A stretch of DNA of 64,000 nt from Methylobacterium sp. Leaf117 (GCF_001422985.1 NZ_LMNL01000004.1:3518-67517); one strand, 5' to 3'; numbered from the stretch's first letter, positions 19,086 through 28,793 are shown. Numbers and translations: made by a program. The notes: generated from the sequence alone by a model not told the origin.

Positions 19086-19964
19086 ACTGCCCCGATAGGT
19101 CTGGTAGCTCCACGGGCTCGCCACCAGCGGCACGTGATAATGCCCCTCCGGCTCGGCGACGCCGAAGCGCAGCGTCACGATGTCGAGGAAGGGCGGTTCG
19201 GGCAGGCCCGGTTGGGTCGTCCGGAAATGGTCGCCGATGTGGAAGCGCAGCTCGTAGGCGGCGATCGGCACCGGACGGTCGGCGATGAGGGGCGCGTCGG
19301 TGCGCCCGTCCGCGTTGGTCACGGCCCGGGCGATGAGGGCGGTCTCGGTGTCGGAGACCCATTCGTGCAGTTCCACCGCCACGCCCGACGCCGGCCGTCC
19401 CGCCGCAGTGTCGAGGATGTGCGTCGAGATCCGCCCGGTGGTGCGCAGGGCGCCCGGTCCTTCGACCAGGGCACCGAGGCGGATCGCGGCGATGCGGAAC
19501 ACCTCCGACAGGGCGGTGGCGCGCTCGGTCTCGGCGTCGGAGGCGAGACGCGCCGCAAAGGCGCGCGGGAGCGAGGCGCGGCCGTGGCGCCGGATGCAGA
19601 GGATGAAGGGAAACCCGAAGCGCGCCACGTAGGCCGCGTTCAGCGCCGCGAACCGCGCGTATTCCGCCTCGGACAGGCGGTCGAGCCCGGCCGAGGCCTG
19701 CTCGGCGATCGAATCGGGGGCGATCCGCCCGTCGCGGGCGGCGCGGCCCGCGAGTTCGGGGTGGCCGGTCAGCAGGCCGAGGCGCGCCGCCTCGGGGGCG
19801 GCCTCCACCGCGGCTCGCATGGCGGCGAGGAGCGCCGTGACCGTGGGAAATGGGCGCTGCCCGGCCGCCGCCTCGGCGACCCAGGGCGCGTGCTCGAACA
19901 CCGCCCCGAGGGCATCGACGAACGCCGCGGGCGAAGCCCGGTTCAGGTCGTCGAGAATCGGCAT
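19083..19964 (-). CDS. bifunctional OHCU decarboxylase / 5-hydroxyisourate hydrolase
   Basis: A 293-residue fusion of the two enzymes that act after uricase. Residues about 1-165 are OHCU decarboxylase (UraD): catalytic His68 in the T-G-H-P-E-L motif, then a helical domain with F-G-F-P-F-I. Residues about 178-293 are the transthyretin-like 5-hydroxyisourate hydrolase (UraH): I-S-T-H-I-L-D-T at its start and the diagnostic C-terminal tetrapeptide Y-R-G-S. Together they turn 5-hydroxyisourate into S-allantoin. The fusion order matches other bacterial and plant versions (allantoin synthase). ATG 19964 has an AGGAAAG ribosome site. It is separate from, but functionally paired with, uricase at 22487. 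Confidence 0.93.
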   Translation of the reverse strand: MPILDDLNRASPAAFVDALGAVFEHAPWVAEAAAGQRPFPTVTALLAAMRAAVEAAPEAARLGLLTGHPELAGRAARDGRIAPDSIAEQASAGLDRLSEAEYARFAALNAAYVARFGFPFILCIRRHGRASLPRAFAARLASDAETERATALSEVFRIAAIRLGALVEGPGALRTTGRISTHILDTAAGRPASGVAVELHEWVSDTETALIARAVTNADGRTDAPLIADRPVPIAAYELRFHIGDHFRTTQPGLPEPPFLDIVTLRFGVAEPEGHYHVPLVASPWSYQTYRGS

Positions 19965-20129
19965 TGGAATCTTTCCTGCTCGGGGCCGCTTTCGGCAGGC
20001 CGGCATAGCAGGCAACGGGCCATCCGGCGCGCGTGGCGCTCGCCAGGGCCGCGGAAATGTGGTCTTGCGCGCGATCCTGCCCGCCGGGCGAAGTCCGCTC
20101 GGTCCGCTGGACCATGAGACGAGGGCGCC

Positions 20130-20603
20130 ATGATCCGCAAGACGCATCTTCCGCCCGACGCGACCCTGCTCCAGGTCGCGGGCGATCTCGCCGCGCCGGA
20201 GGAGTACCTGCGCCGCCTGCTCGGCAACATGCGCTTCTGCCAGAAGCGGCACGGCGACGCCCGGGTGCGCATCGGCGTGACCGGCAAACAGAAAGGCAAG
20301 GGGTTCAGCCCCTCGTACCGGATCGACTATCACCAGGCCGGAGTCGAGACGGTGTTCAACGGCTTCGGCGGCACCTCGCACAGCGCCTTCACCGAGACCA
20401 ATGTCCGCGAGACCAACTGGAGCCGGGGCCATGCCACGATCCAGGAGGTCCAGCGCCTCTACGACGAACTTCGCAAAAGCGATTCGCACAAGGGCGACCC
20501 GAAAACGGACGGCGCGAGCCGGCAAGACGCGAGCCGGCAAGATGGAAGCCGGGACAACGTGAGCCGGGACGACGTGACTCAAAGCGTGCCGCGCGAATCC
20601 TGA
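20130..20603 (+). CDS. hypothetical protein with SRQD/SRDN repeat tail
   Basis: A 157-residue protein I do not recognise. Residues 1-115 look globular and soluble, with a R-F-C-Q-K-R-H-G-D-A-R-V-R-I-G-V segment and a G-F-G-G-T-S-H-S-A-F motif. The last 40 residues are a polar repeat (A-S-R-Q-D, G-S-R-D-N, V-S-R-D-D) from a 15-bp tandem repeat. Codon use fits its neighbours. It is divergent from the uraD-uraH gene (165 bp apart). A 6-bp hairpin overlaps its stop codon. No role can be assigned; its place among purine genes is the only hint. Confidence 0.55.
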   Translation: MIRKTHLPPDATLLQVAGDLAAPEEYLRRLLGNMRFCQKRHGDARVRIGVTGKQKGKGFSPSYRIDYHQAGVETVFNGFGGTSHSAFTETNVRETNWSRGHATIQEVQRLYDELRKSDSHKGDPKTDGASRQDASRQDGSRDNVSRDDVTQSVPRES

Positions 20604-21033
20604 CCTTCCGTCAGGCGGCCCGACAGGCAGGGCCGCGATCCGGGCCGCGATCCGGCGCCCGCCCGGGCGCGGGTGCCCCGCCCCCGGGCGGAGTAGGGTT
20701 CAGCGATCCCGCGTGTGGGTCGTGCGCGAATCCTGGGTCTTGTTGCCGTCGGCGGCCGGCGATGCACCGGGGACGCCGGTATTGCCCGATCCGCCGCCCA
20801 TCTCTCCGGCCTTGAGCATCTCGCCCTTCCGCATCTCTCCCGCCGTGCCGGCCGGCGACGTGCCGGACGGGGCGGGGCCGGCGGACCGGTGCGCGGCCTC
20901 GGATGGTGCCGCGTGATTTCACCCGGTCGTACGGGTCCGCCCTTCCGGGGGACGAGGCCTTGGGCTGGCATGTGGCTTGCGGACCCGGACTGCCGCGGCC
21001 TTCCCGGGCGCGCGCGAGACGAGGGACCGTCGC
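20604..21033. other. intergenic region, no confident gene
   Basis: 430 bp of very GC-rich sequence, including a duplicated GGGCCGCGATCC-like stretch near 20635. A leftward open frame ending at 20700 has good codon bias, but its only in-frame ATG gives about 44 polar residues and no domain, so I do not call it. The promoter for the permease at 21034 should lie in this stretch; GAGGGA just before that gene is its ribosome site. Confidence 0.5.
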
Positions 21034-22437
21034 GTGGATCACAGCTCTTCCGCATCCGGCTCTTCTTCAACCCCCGCATCGTCCCAGCCCGGTCCAGCCG
21101 GCCGCTCCGCGCCCACCGCCCCACCATTGGCCCTCCTGCTTCTCGGGCTTCAGCACGTGCTGGTGATGTATGCCGGCGCCGTCGCGGTGCCGCTCATCGT
21201 CGGGCGCGCCCTCAAGCTCCCGTCCGAGCAGGTGGCGATGCTGGTCAGCGCCGACCTGTTCGCCTGCGGCCTCGCCACCCTGATCCAGAGCTGGGGCCTG
21301 CCCGGCATCGGCATCCGCATGCCGGTGATGATGGGCGTGACCTTCGCGGCGGTGACGCCGATGATCGCCATGGGCACCAGCCCGGATCTCGGGCTCACGG
21401 GCATCTACGGGGCGGTCATCGTCGCGGGCCTGTTCGCCCTCCTGGCGGCGCCCCTGGTCGGGCGGCTGCTGCCCCTGTTTCCCCCGGTGGTGACCGGCAC
21501 GGTGATCCTCGTCATCGGCATCTCGCTGATGCGGGTGGGCGTGAACTGGGCCGCAGGCGGCCTCGGCAACCCGGCCTACGGGGCGCTGCTCTATCTCGGC
21601 ATCGCGCTGTTCGTCCTTCTCGTCATCCTGGGCCTCACCCGCTACACCCGCGGCTTCGTCGCCTCGGCCTCGGTGCTCATCGGCATCGTGTTCGGCATGG
21701 GGGTCGCGGGCGCCTTCGGCCTCGTCGACCTGTCGCGGGTGGCCTCGGCGCCGTGGTTCGACGTGGTGCGGCCCTTCGCCTTCGGGGTGCCGAAGTTCGA
21801 TCTCGTGGCCAGCCTCACCCTCTGCCTCGTCATGGTGGTGGTGATGATCGAATCCACCGGCATGTTCCTGGCCCTGGCCGAGATCACCGGCGAGACCGTG
21901 GACGAGGCCCGCCTGATCCGGGGCCTGCGCGCCGACGGCCTCGGCACGGTGCTGGGCGGGGTGTTCAACACCTTCCCGTACACCTCGTTCTCGCAGAACA
22001 TCGGCCTCGTCGGCGTCACCGGCGTGCGCTCGCGCGTCGTCACGGTGATCGGCGGCGTGGTGATGCTCGGCCTCGGGCTGGTTCCGAAGCTGGCGGCCCT
22101 GGTGGAGGCGGTGCCGCCCTGCGTCCTGGGGGGAGCCGGGCTGGTGATGTTCGGCATGGTGGCGGCCACCGGCACACGCATCCTCGGCGCGGTCGATTTC
22201 GCCGCCAACCGCAACAACCTGTTCATTGTCGCGGTCTCGGTCGGGTTCGGGCTGATCCCACTGGTAGCGCCGGCCTTCTTCAAGCAGATGCCGGACGTGC
22301 TGCATCCGCTGCTGGAATCCGGCATCCTGCTGGCGGCTCTGTCGGCGGTCGCCCTGAACCTGTTCTTCAACGGTCTCGGCAGCCGGGACGGCGCCCGGGC
22401 CGAGGCCGCCCGCCTCGCCCATGCCGCCGAGGCGTGA
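21034..22437 (+). CDS. NCS2 purine permease (xanthine/urate type)
   Basis: A 467-residue inner-membrane symporter with about 12-14 spans. It shows Q-H-V-L-V-M-Y-A-G-A-V-A-V-P near the first span, and the NCS2 signatures E-S-T-G-M-F-L-A-L and N-T-F-P-Y-T-S-F-S-Q-N-I-G-L-V. The latter (Q-N-x-G-x-V/I) is the substrate-site motif of xanthine/urate carriers such as XanQ, UapA and PucK. I use GTG 21034 (GAGGGA ribosome site); an ATG at 20977 would add an unlikely arginine-rich extension. Uricase follows 49 bp later, so urate or xanthine is the probable cargo. It is distinct from the permease at 3139. Confidence 0.9.
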   Translation: MDHSSSASGSSSTPASSQPGPAGRSAPTAPPLALLLLGLQHVLVMYAGAVAVPLIVGRALKLPSEQVAMLVSADLFACGLATLIQSWGLPGIGIRMPVMMGVTFAAVTPMIAMGTSPDLGLTGIYGAVIVAGLFALLAAPLVGRLLPLFPPVVTGTVILVIGISLMRVGVNWAAGGLGNPAYGALLYLGIALFVLLVILGLTRYTRGFVASASVLIGIVFGMGVAGAFGLVDLSRVASAPWFDVVRPFAFGVPKFDLVASLTLCLVMVVVMIESTGMFLALAEITGETVDEARLIRGLRADGLGTVLGGVFNTFPYTSFSQNIGLVGVTGVRSRVVTVIGGVVMLGLGLVPKLAALVEAVPPCVLGGAGLVMFGMVAATGTRILGAVDFAANRNNLFIVAVSVGFGLIPLVAPAFFKQMPDVLHPLLESGILLAALSAVALNLFFNGLGSRDGARAEAARLAHAAEA

Positions 22438-22486
22438 GCCGCCGGACCCGGTCCGGGAGACCATCGATCGTGAGAGGACCCGCACC

Positions 22487-23329
22487 ATGGCGCTGACGAA
22501 GGCACGATACGGCAAGGGCCGCGTGCGGGTGCTCCGGCTGGTGCGCGGGGACGCGCGCCACAGCGTGCGCGAACTCACCCTGACGGTGCTGCTGGAGGGC
22601 GATTTCGGCGCCGCCTGGACGTCGGGCGACAACCGGCAGGTGATCGCCACCGACAGCATCAAGAACATCGTCAACATCACCGCCGCCCAGCAGGTCGAGG
22701 CGGAGACCGAGGCCTTCGTGGGCCATGTCGCCGACCTGTTCCTGGAGCGCTACGCGCAGGTCGCCACCGTCACCATCGAGGCGCTGGAAACCCGTTGGCT
22801 GCGCCGGACCATCGCGGGGGCGCCGCACGCCCACACCTTCACCCTCGACGGCAACGGCGCGCCCTTCGTCCGCCTCGTCGCCGACCGCTCCGGCGCGGTG
22901 CTGCAATCGGGCCTGCGCGGCTACACCCTGATGAAGACCACGGAATCCGGCTGGGCCGACTTCGTCGACGACGCCTTCCGGACCCTGCCCGACACCCACG
23001 ACCGCATCTGCGCCACCAGCATGGACGCGACCTGGACCTGGACCGCGCCGCCGGCCGACCCGGTGGCGGCCAACGCGGCCATCCTCGACACGATGATCAC
23101 GGTCTTCGCCACCACCTACAGCGCCGGCGTGCAGGACAGCATGTACCGCATGGGCGAGGCGGTGCTGGAGGCCCGGCCGGACATCGCCGAGATCCACTTC
23201 GCGATGCCCAACAAGCACTACATCCCGATGAACCTGGCGCCCTTCGGCATCGCCCATGGAGGCCAGGTCTTCCTGCCCACCGACGAGCCGCACGGCCAGA
23301 TCGAGGCCACCCTGGCGCGCGACGGCTGA
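22487..23329 (+). CDS. urate oxidase (uricase)
   Basis: A 280-residue cofactor-free uricase that oxidises urate with O2 to 5-hydroxyisourate and H2O2. Visible family marks are Y-G-K-G-R-V-R-V near the N-terminus, the catalytic threonine in A-T-D-S-I-K-N, the substrate loop around F-V-D-D-A-F-R-T-L-P and the C-terminal F-A-M-P-N-K-H-Y-I-P-M-N. Two tunnelling-fold domains fit the length, slightly short of the usual 290-300 residues. ATG 22487 has GAGAGGA before it. It follows the NCS2 permease, and its product feeds the fused hydrolase/decarboxylase at 19083. Confidence 0.95.
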   Translation: MALTKARYGKGRVRVLRLVRGDARHSVRELTLTVLLEGDFGAAWTSGDNRQVIATDSIKNIVNITAAQQVEAETEAFVGHVADLFLERYAQVATVTIEALETRWLRRTIAGAPHAHTFTLDGNGAPFVRLVADRSGAVLQSGLRGYTLMKTTESGWADFVDDAFRTLPDTHDRICATSMDATWTWTAPPADPVAANAAILDTMITVFATTYSAGVQDSMYRMGEAVLEARPDIAEIHFAMPNKHYIPMNLAPFGIAHGGQVFLPTDEPHGQIEATLARDG

Positions 23330-23722
23330 CCGCCGCGAAGCCGAGCCTCCTGTTGGACGCCGATCCGTGCTTCAGACCTCGGTTCGCCCGCAGGCCGGGC
23401 CGGCGTTTCGCGTGCCGAAGTCGAGAAATCCAGCCGTCCGGGTGCGGATTCGCACGCGGCGTCCAGAACCATGCCAGATCCGCCGCGATGCCGCAGAAAA
23501 CGGTGATGTTCGATCAAGTGCCCGGAGCAAATGAGGAATTTTCAAGACTTCGAGCGCATCGGCGGGAGATGAGCGTTGGAGTTCGTGCCGCTTTGCTCAT
23601 CCTTAATGCACAATCCTCAAGCAGAGTGTGTTGTTTTCGGCGCCATACGCGCACAGATTGCAGGAACTGGAGCGCACCGCCTCGCGTCTTTGCGACACGC
23701 GTTCCGATCGAGGATTCCTGCC
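23330..23722. other. intergenic region, no clear gene
   Basis: 393 bp between uricase and a small exported protein. The left part is GC-rich. From about 23510 to 23660 it becomes markedly AT-richer (for example the stretch around 23530 and the TGTTGTTTTC run near 23630), which suggests promoter sequence for the small gene. I find no hairpin or known RNA motif that I can support. Confidence 0.5.
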
Positions 23723-23986
23723 ATGACCCATCGTCGTCTCACCACTGCCGTCTCCGCCACCCTCGCCATCGCCCTGGGCCTGTCCGCCTCGGGCGCCGTC
23801 GCCCAGAGCTACAACGCACCCGCCGGCATCCCGGCCGCCGTGGCTCCGGGTGGTCTCGAGGGACGGGCCGCCGCCCACAACCTGCACGCGATGCGCCGGA
23901 GCCACGGCGATACGATCGTTCAGCGGAACGTCACGGGCGATCTGACCACCGGTTCGGTCCGCGCTCCCCGCGCCGACCGCTGGTAA
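23723..23986 (+). CDS. small exported protein, APGG-x-x-GRA family
   Basis: An 87-residue protein with a textbook signal peptide (residues 1-28, ending A-V-A-Q). The mature chain of about 59 residues has A-P-G-G-L-E-G-R-A, shared with the two leftward genes at 18097 and 18509, and a histidine/arginine-rich middle. It stands alone, with its own AT-rich upstream region, so it is probably transcribed separately. No cysteine or catalytic motif is present. Function unknown; a periplasmic or secreted role is all that can be said. Confidence 0.7.
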   Translation: MTHRRLTTAVSATLAIALGLSASGAVAQSYNAPAGIPAAVAPGGLEGRAAAHNLHAMRRSHGDTIVQRNVTGDLTTGSVRAPRADRW

Positions 23987-24108
23987 GTCCCGGTCCCGAT
24001 CCTGAGGATGGCCGGTGTTCCCAGGCGGGGCGCCGGCCTTCGTCGTTCCGGAAGCGGAGCGGTTTTTGATGCGCCGGAGTCTCTGCTTCGCCAGAGGACG
24101 GAGGCCGT

Positions 24109-24684
24109 TCAGGCCGCGGCTTCGCGCGGGGCTTCGGGCGGGGCTTCGGGGCTGAGCGGCACGGTGTGATAGCGCCGGTCGGCGTAGACGAGGCCGTGCC
24201 CGTCGCCGGGCTCGGCCAGGCCCACCACCTCGCAATAGAGGACGTCGTGGGTGCCGACCGGGTGCCGGCCGACGATGCGGCAATCGAAGGCCGAGAGGGC
24301 TCCGGGGAGGACCGGAGCGCCGGTCACGAGGGTGGTCCAGGTGGCGGCGGCAAAGCGCGTCTCCATCGGGGTGCGCCCACCGAAGGCCGTGGCGATTCCG
24401 GATTGCTCCGCCGCCAGGGTGTTCACGCACAGCACGTCGTTGGCGCTCACCGCCGCATAGGCCGAGGACGACCGGTTGATGCAGACCAGCAGCGTCGGCG
24501 GCCCGTCGCTGACGCTGCACACCGCGGAGGCGGTGAAGCCGGCCCGGCCCCCGTCCCCGTCGGTCGTGATGAGGTGGACGGCGCCGGCCACGCGCGCCAT
24601 CGCGCCGCGATAGGCGTCGGCCTCGACGCCGGGCAGGTTTGCCGCGCCGGGGAAATCTGCCGCGCTGGGGTTCGTCTGGCTCAT
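24109..24684 (-). CDS. rutF: flavin reductase of the Rut pathway
   Basis: A 191-residue NADH-dependent FMN reductase of the RutF/HpaC family, which supplies reduced flavin to the pyrimidine oxygenase RutA. The flavin-binding pattern is visible: [21 protein letters not shown] and the Y-C-E-V-V-G-L near the end. It is the last gene of the rut operon, 5 bp after rutD. The alanine/glutamate-rich last 15 residues are a variable tail. A general HpaC-like role is possible, but the location makes RutF the best call. Confidence 0.88.
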   Translation of the reverse strand: MSQTNPSAADFPGAANLPGVEADAYRGAMARVAGAVHLITTDGDGGRAGFTASAVCSVSDGPPTLLVCINRSSSAYAAVSANDVLCVNTLAAEQSGIATAFGGRTPMETRFAAATWTTLVTGAPVLPGALSAFDCRIVGRHPVGTHDVLYCEVVGLAEPGDGHGLVYADRRYHTVPLSPEAPPEAPREAAA

Positions 24685-24689
24685 GGGGA

Positions 24690-25463
24690 TCACTCCTGGG
24701 ATGCGAGGAACGCCACGAGCGTCCGGTTGAAGGCGTCGGCGCGGGTCACGCTGTGGGCGTGGCCGCCGCTCGGCACCCGGTCGAGGCGCGCGTTGGGCAG
24801 CCCCCGCGCCAGAGCCTCCGAGCACAGATAGGGCACCAGCACGTCGTCCTCCGCCGCCATGACGAGGGTCTCGTGCGCGATGCCTGGGAGATCCACCGTC
24901 AGGTCGAAGGCTTCCAGCGCCGCGATCCGAGCCAGCACCGTGTCGCGCCCGGGGAAATGCGCCAGGGCGTGCGCCTCGTCCTCGGCCACGCGGTCCGCGT
25001 GCTCGGACAGCCAGGCCGCCGGGTAGAGGAAGATGGCCTGCGCCCGGACATAGGCCTCCGGGCTCTCGGCCAGCAACACCTTGCGGGCGGCAAAGCAGCG
25101 CCTCGTGGCGGAATCCGCCCGGGCCCAGCCGTTGATCACGACGAGGCGGCCGACCCGGTCCGGATGGGTGCGGGCGAGTTCGAGGCCGATCAGCCCGCCG
25201 AGCGCGTGCCCGACGATGTCGCAGCGCTCGGACCCGCAGGCATCCATCACGGCGAGGGCGTCGCGCGCCATGGCGGCGATGTCGTGCCCGGGCTCCAGGG
25301 GCCCGCCCGAGCGGCCGGTGCCGCGATGGTCGTAGGTGATCACGCGCAAGCGCGCGGTCAGCGCGTCCATCTGCGGCGCGAAGTAGCCGGCCGAGCCGCC
25401 GAGCCCCGGGGAGAGCAGGACCGTCCGGGCGCCGGAGCCCTGGACCGCGTGATGGATCGCCAT
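24690..25463 (-). CDS. rutD: aminoacrylate hydrolase-like protein RutD
   Basis: A 257-residue alpha/beta-hydrolase-fold protein. The nucleophile elbow reads G-H-A-L-G-G instead of G-H-S-x-G-G, so the usual serine is alanine. This is typical of RutD, which is thought to speed 3-aminoacrylate breakdown to malonate semialdehyde rather than act as an ester hydrolase. The fold's Asp (A-E-D-D-V-L-V-P) and His (G-G-H-A-H-S) are present. It lies 5 bp before rutF and 87 bp after rutC; that gap contains a 17-bp imperfect repeat. Assignment rests on both the elbow sequence and the operon. Confidence 0.88.
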   Translation of the reverse strand: MAIHHAVQGSGARTVLLSPGLGGSAGYFAPQMDALTARLRVITYDHRGTGRSGGPLEPGHDIAAMARDALAVMDACGSERCDIVGHALGGLIGLELARTHPDRVGRLVVINGWARADSATRRCFAARKVLLAESPEAYVRAQAIFLYPAAWLSEHADRVAEDEAHALAHFPGRDTVLARIAALEAFDLTVDLPGIAHETLVMAAEDDVLVPYLCSEALARGLPNARLDRVPSGGHAHSVTRADAFNRTLVAFLASQE

Positions 25464-25550
25464 CGATGCCTCACGAGAATGGGTCAGGAGGAATGCCTCG
25501 GGCAGGATGAGGCTTGAACGAAGGACGAGGCTTCAGCGAAGGATGAGGGC

Positions 25551-25940
25551 TCAGGCCTTGCCCACATGCGCGACCGAGGCGATCTCCACCAGCGCGTCGG
25601 GCTTCACCATACCGCACTGGATGCAGTAGCGCGCCGGCTTCTCGCCGGGAAAGTACGTGGCATAGACCGTGTTGATGGCGGCGTAATCGGCCCAGTCCTT
25701 CAGGAAGATGTGGTTGAAGGTGATGTCGTCCATGGTGCCGCCGGCGGCGGTGACCACGCCCTTGATGGTCTCCAGCACGTGCCGGGTCTGCGCGGCGGCA
25801 TCGCCCACGTGGACGACGTTCGCCTCCGCGTCGAGGGGCAGCGTGCCCGAGACGTAGAGCACGCCGTCGGCCAGCGTACCGGGCACGTAGGGCGCCAGCG
25901 GCTTGCCGGTGCCGGGCGGAATGATCACGGTCTTGGGCAT
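25551..25940 (-). CDS. rutC: Rid-family protein RutC
   Basis: A 129-residue YjgF/RidA-type trimeric deaminase. The substrate-binding arginine is in the [11 protein letters not shown] motif, and G-T-L-P-L-D-A-E with the C-terminal V-E-I-A-S-V-A-H-V match RutC. In the Rut pathway it converts 3-aminoacrylate derivatives (aminoacrylate peracid) to aminoacrylate or promotes its deamination. It is the third gene in the order A-B-C-D-F. Length is normal for the family. Confidence 0.9.
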   Translation of the reverse strand: MPKTVIIPPGTGKPLAPYVPGTLADGVLYVSGTLPLDAEANVVHVGDAAAQTRHVLETIKGVVTAAGGTMDDITFNHIFLKDWADYAAINTVYATYFPGEKPARYCIQCGMVKPDALVEIASVAHVGKA

Positions 25941-26012
25941 GGTCGGAGGTCTCCTGGGGCGGGGAAGGCGCCTTTGTCGATGGAGCTTGCAGGCGAATCG
26001 CGGCGGGCGGCC

Positions 26013-26768
26013 CTATTCCGCCGCCGCCGGGCGCGCGAGGTCCGGCCGCAGGGCCGCCTCGAAGGCGGCGACGTCCGAGACCCAGCCGAAGAAGGTCTCG
26101 ATGTTGGCGAGCGCCCCCGCCTGCAGGGCGGCCGGCCCTGCCTGATGGGTGGCGTCGGCCAGCACGATGCCGAAATATTCGAGGAAGAAGCCGTCGCGCA
26201 GGGTCGATTCCACGCAGACGTTGGTGGCGATGCCGGTGAGGACCAGGGTGCGGATGCCGGCCGCGCGCAGCAGGCTGTCGAGCTGGGTGTTGTAGAAGCC
26301 GCTGTAGCGCGACTTGCCCAGCACGATGTCGCCGGGCTCCGGCTTGAGGGCGTCGACCAGGGCGTAGTCCCAGGTTCCCTTGGCGAGCAGGCGGTCGTTC
26401 ATGGCCGGCTTCGCCCGCATGGTCTTGAGGGCGTTGGACTTGTGCCAGTTCGGTGAACCCGGGCCGCCGGCCTCGACGTAATCGGGGTCCCAGCCGTTCT
26501 GGAACCAGACGATTCGGATGCCGGCGGCCCGGGCCGTCGTCACCGCGCGGGCGATCTGCGCCACCACCGGTCCGGTGCCCGAGACGTCGAATCCCGCCAG
26601 ATCGAGGTAGCCGCCCGGGCTGGTATAGGCGTTCTGCATGTCGACGACGATGAGCGCGGTGGCCGCGGCGTCGAAGGCGATGGGCTCGGGCCGTGCCGCC
26701 AGGGTGATGGCACCCTGGCGACCTGCCGCGTCGGTGTAGCCGGCCGGTTTCGCGGTCTGGTCCATCAC
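26013..26768 (-). CDS. rutB: ureidoacrylate amidohydrolase RutB
   Basis: A 251-residue isochorismatase-fold cysteine hydrolase that cleaves ureidoacrylate (peracid) to carbamate and aminoacrylate. The triad is Asp in V-V-D-M-Q-N-A-Y, Lys in [10 protein letters not shown] and Cys in [10 protein letters not shown]. The [10 protein letters not shown] loop is characteristic of RutB and absent from the other isochorismatase-type protein at 4842. It overlaps rutA by four bases (ATGA), so the two are translationally coupled. Confidence 0.93.
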   Translation of the reverse strand: MMDQTAKPAGYTDAAGRQGAITLAARPEPIAFDAAATALIVVDMQNAYTSPGGYLDLAGFDVSGTGPVVAQIARAVTTARAAGIRIVWFQNGWDPDYVEAGGPGSPNWHKSNALKTMRAKPAMNDRLLAKGTWDYALVDALKPEPGDIVLGKSRYSGFYNTQLDSLLRAAGIRTLVLTGIATNVCVESTLRDGFFLEYFGIVLADATHQAGPAALQAGALANIETFFGWVSDVAAFEAALRPDLARPAAAE

Positions 26769-27865
26769 GCCACCTTCGCCATGCTCTCGGCGTCCGCGGC
26801 GATATGGGCGCGGCTGGCCATCAAGGGCTGGATGCGGGTGCCGTAGGCGTCGAGCCCCTTGAGGAAGTCGTCGAACACCAGCAGCACGCCCTCGGTGCCC
26901 GGCACGGTGGCGACCTCGTCGAGCATGCGCGCCACCTCGGCGTAGGAGCCGACCAGCGTGCCCATGTTGATGTTCACCGCCGAGGTCGGGTCGGCCATCT
27001 GGCGCACGTTGGTGTCGGTGCCCGACTTGGTGTCGGCGGCGCCCTGCACCCCGAGCCAGGCGATGGCTTCCTGGTCGGCGCCGGCCTTGTAATGCTCCCA
27101 GGTGGCCCGGGCGGCCTCGTCGGTCTCGTCGGCGATGATCATGAACAGCACGTAGGAGGAGACGTCGCGGCCGGTCGCAGCCTTGGCAGATTCCAGCCGC
27201 TCCACCGTGGGGGCGAAGGCGGTGGGCGTGTTCACGCCCTTGCCGAAGCAGAAATTATAGTCGGCGTACTTCGCCGTGAACTCCATGCCGGCGCTCGACT
27301 GGCCGGCGCAGATGATCTTCATCTCGGCCTGCGGGCGCGGGCTGAGACGGCAATCGTCCATCTGGAAGAAGTCACCCTTGAGGGTACAGGTGCCGGTCTC
27401 CCACAGGTCGCGCAGAACCTGCGCGTATTCCGAGAGATACTCGTAGCGGCGCGAGAAATATTCGTCGCCGGGCCACAGGCCCATCTGGGCGTATTCCGGC
27501 CGCTGCCAGCCGGTGACGAGGTTGAGGCCGAAGCGCCCGTTCGAGATCGAATCGATGGTGGCGGCCATCCGGGCCGTGATGGCGGGGGGCATGCACAGGG
27601 TCGCGGCCGTGGCGAACAGCTTGATCCGGCTGGTGACGGCGGCCAGACCCGCCATCAGGGTGAAGGATTCGAGGTTGTGGTCCCAGAACTCGGTCTTGCC
27701 GCCGAAGCCCCGCAGCTTGATCATCGACAGGGCGAAGTCGAAGCCGTAGCCCTCGGCCTTGAGCACGATCTGCTTGTTCAGCTCGAAGCTGGGCTTGTAC
27801 TGCGGCGCGTTCTCCGACAGGAGCCAGCCGTTGTTTCCGATCGGGATGAAGACGCCGACGTTCAT
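26765..27865 (-). CDS. rutA: pyrimidine oxygenase RutA
   Basis: A 366-residue FMN-dependent luciferase-like monooxygenase that opens the uracil or thymine ring between N3 and C4 to give ureidoacrylate peracid. It begins with the family's [14 protein letters not shown], and has [11 protein letters not shown] and [10 protein letters not shown]. The start is ATG 27865, not the longer open frame, because the conserved sequence begins there and a RutR-type operator lies at 28005, 140 bp upstream. It is the first gene of the operon and needs RutF for reduced flavin. Confidence 0.95.
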   Translation of the reverse strand: MNVGVFIPIGNNGWLLSENAPQYKPSFELNKQIVLKAEGYGFDFALSMIKLRGFGGKTEFWDHNLESFTLMAGLAAVTSRIKLFATAATLCMPPAITARMAATIDSISNGRFGLNLVTGWQRPEYAQMGLWPGDEYFSRRYEYLSEYAQVLRDLWETGTCTLKGDFFQMDDCRLSPRPQAEMKIICAGQSSAGMEFTAKYADYNFCFGKGVNTPTAFAPTVERLESAKAATGRDVSSYVLFMIIADETDEAARATWEHYKAGADQEAIAWLGVQGAADTKSGTDTNVRQMADPTSAVNINMGTLVGSYAEVARMLDEVATVPGTEGVLLVFDDFLKGLDAYGTRIQPLMASRAHIAADAESMAKVA

Positions 27866-28004
27866 GGCAACCTCGCTCGCACCGGGCAGCCCCGGCTGAA
27901 GGACAAGACTTCGCAACAGGCACGGACTGGACAAAGCAAGACGAGGGCCTGTCGAGACCGGACGGGAGACTGACATCACCCCCGGCACCGACGATCCAAC
28001 TCTA

Positions 28005-28024
28005 TTTAGACCAAATGGTCAAAC
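28005..28024. promoter_or_regulatory. RutR operator upstream of rutA
   Basis: TTTAGACCAAATGGTCAAAC; read on the minus strand it is TTTGACCATTTGGTCTAAA, matching the RutR consensus TTGACCA-NN-TGGTCAA in all but one position. It lies between rutR and rutA, 140 bp before the rutA start, and the surrounding sequence is AT-rich as expected for the rut promoter. RutR releases such sites when uracil or thymine is present. Confidence 0.85.
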
Positions 28025-28118
28025 TCCATTCGGCGCTTTTCCGGTGGTTGCATAAAGTCTCTCCGGTTTGCCTAGCGGTTGAGCGGTCGCTGCCCAGATG
28101 GATGGCGGATTCGGCCCG

Positions 28119-28793
28119 CTACCGCGCGGGATTCAGGCCGAGCCCGGCCAGAATCAGGTCCTGCGTGCTGGCGACGACCGATTCGAAGAAGGCCGGATCG
28201 TCGAGGCTGCGCCCGCTGACGGCATCCACCTGCACGGCGAAGTCGGCGTAGTGCTGGGTGATCGCCCAGATCGAGAAGATCAGGTGATGCGGGTCGTGCG
28301 GGCCGATTCGCCCCTGCGCGCTCCAGCTTCGGATGACGGTGGCCTTGGCCTCGACGAGGTCGCGCAGCGGGCCTTCCAACTCCGGCCGCAGCAGCGGCGC
28401 TCCCTGAACGATCTCCAGGCAGAACAGGCGCGAGGCTTGGGGCGCATCGCGCGACAGGGTCAGCTTGGCGCGGATGTAGTGCCGGAAGGCCTCGGCCGGC
28501 TCGCTGTCGGCGTCGAAGGCCTGGAGCGGATCGAGCCAGACCGCGAGCACCCGGCGCAGGACCGCAATGTAAAGCTCCTCCTTCGAGGGAAAGTAGTACA
28601 GCAGGTTGGTCTTCGAGAGGCCCGCCCGCTCGGCGATGCCCTCGACGCTGGCGCCATGCAGCCCAACGCTCGAAAACAGGGCAAGCCCTGCATCGAGGAT
28701 CATCACGCGGCGCGCCTCGCCGTCCTTCCGACGCCGACGTGCGGGTGGGGGGGCGACGGCGGCGTCCGGGCTGGTCTCGGTCATGGCGCGCAT
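28119..28793 (-). CDS. rutR: TetR-type pyrimidine regulator RutR
   Basis: A 224-residue TetR-family regulator. The DNA-binding part (about residues 35-80) ends in [22 protein letters not shown], almost identical to RutR of E. coli. The ligand domain has A-S-R-L-F-C-L-E and [14 protein letters not shown], the uracil-pocket region. It lies directly upstream of rutA on the same strand with the operator between. Two starts are possible (28793 and 28784, three codons apart); neither has a strong ribosome site. The N-terminal 25 residues are a variable basic arm. Confidence 0.95.
   Translation of the reverse strand: MRAMTETSPDAAVAPPPARRRRKDGEARRVMILDAGLALFSSVGLHGASVEGIAERAGLSKTNLLYYFPSKEELYIAVLRRVLAVWLDPLQAFDADSEPAEAFRHYIRAKLTLSRDAPQASRLFCLEIVQGAPLLRPELEGPLRDLVEAKATVIRSWSAQGRIGPHDPHHLIFSIWAITQHYADFAVQVDAVSGRSLDDPAFFESVVASTQDLILAGLGLNPAR

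Noticed and set aside
20700..20920. Leftward small frame with good codon bias ending at 20700
   Set aside because: An in-frame stop lies upstream and the first ATG leaves about 44 polar residues without a domain or ribosome site.
24005..24040. Imperfect GGCCGG...CCGGCC hairpin after the small exported gene at 23723
   Set aside because: Only six strong pairs with a 19-base loop; too weak to call a terminator in such GC-rich DNA.
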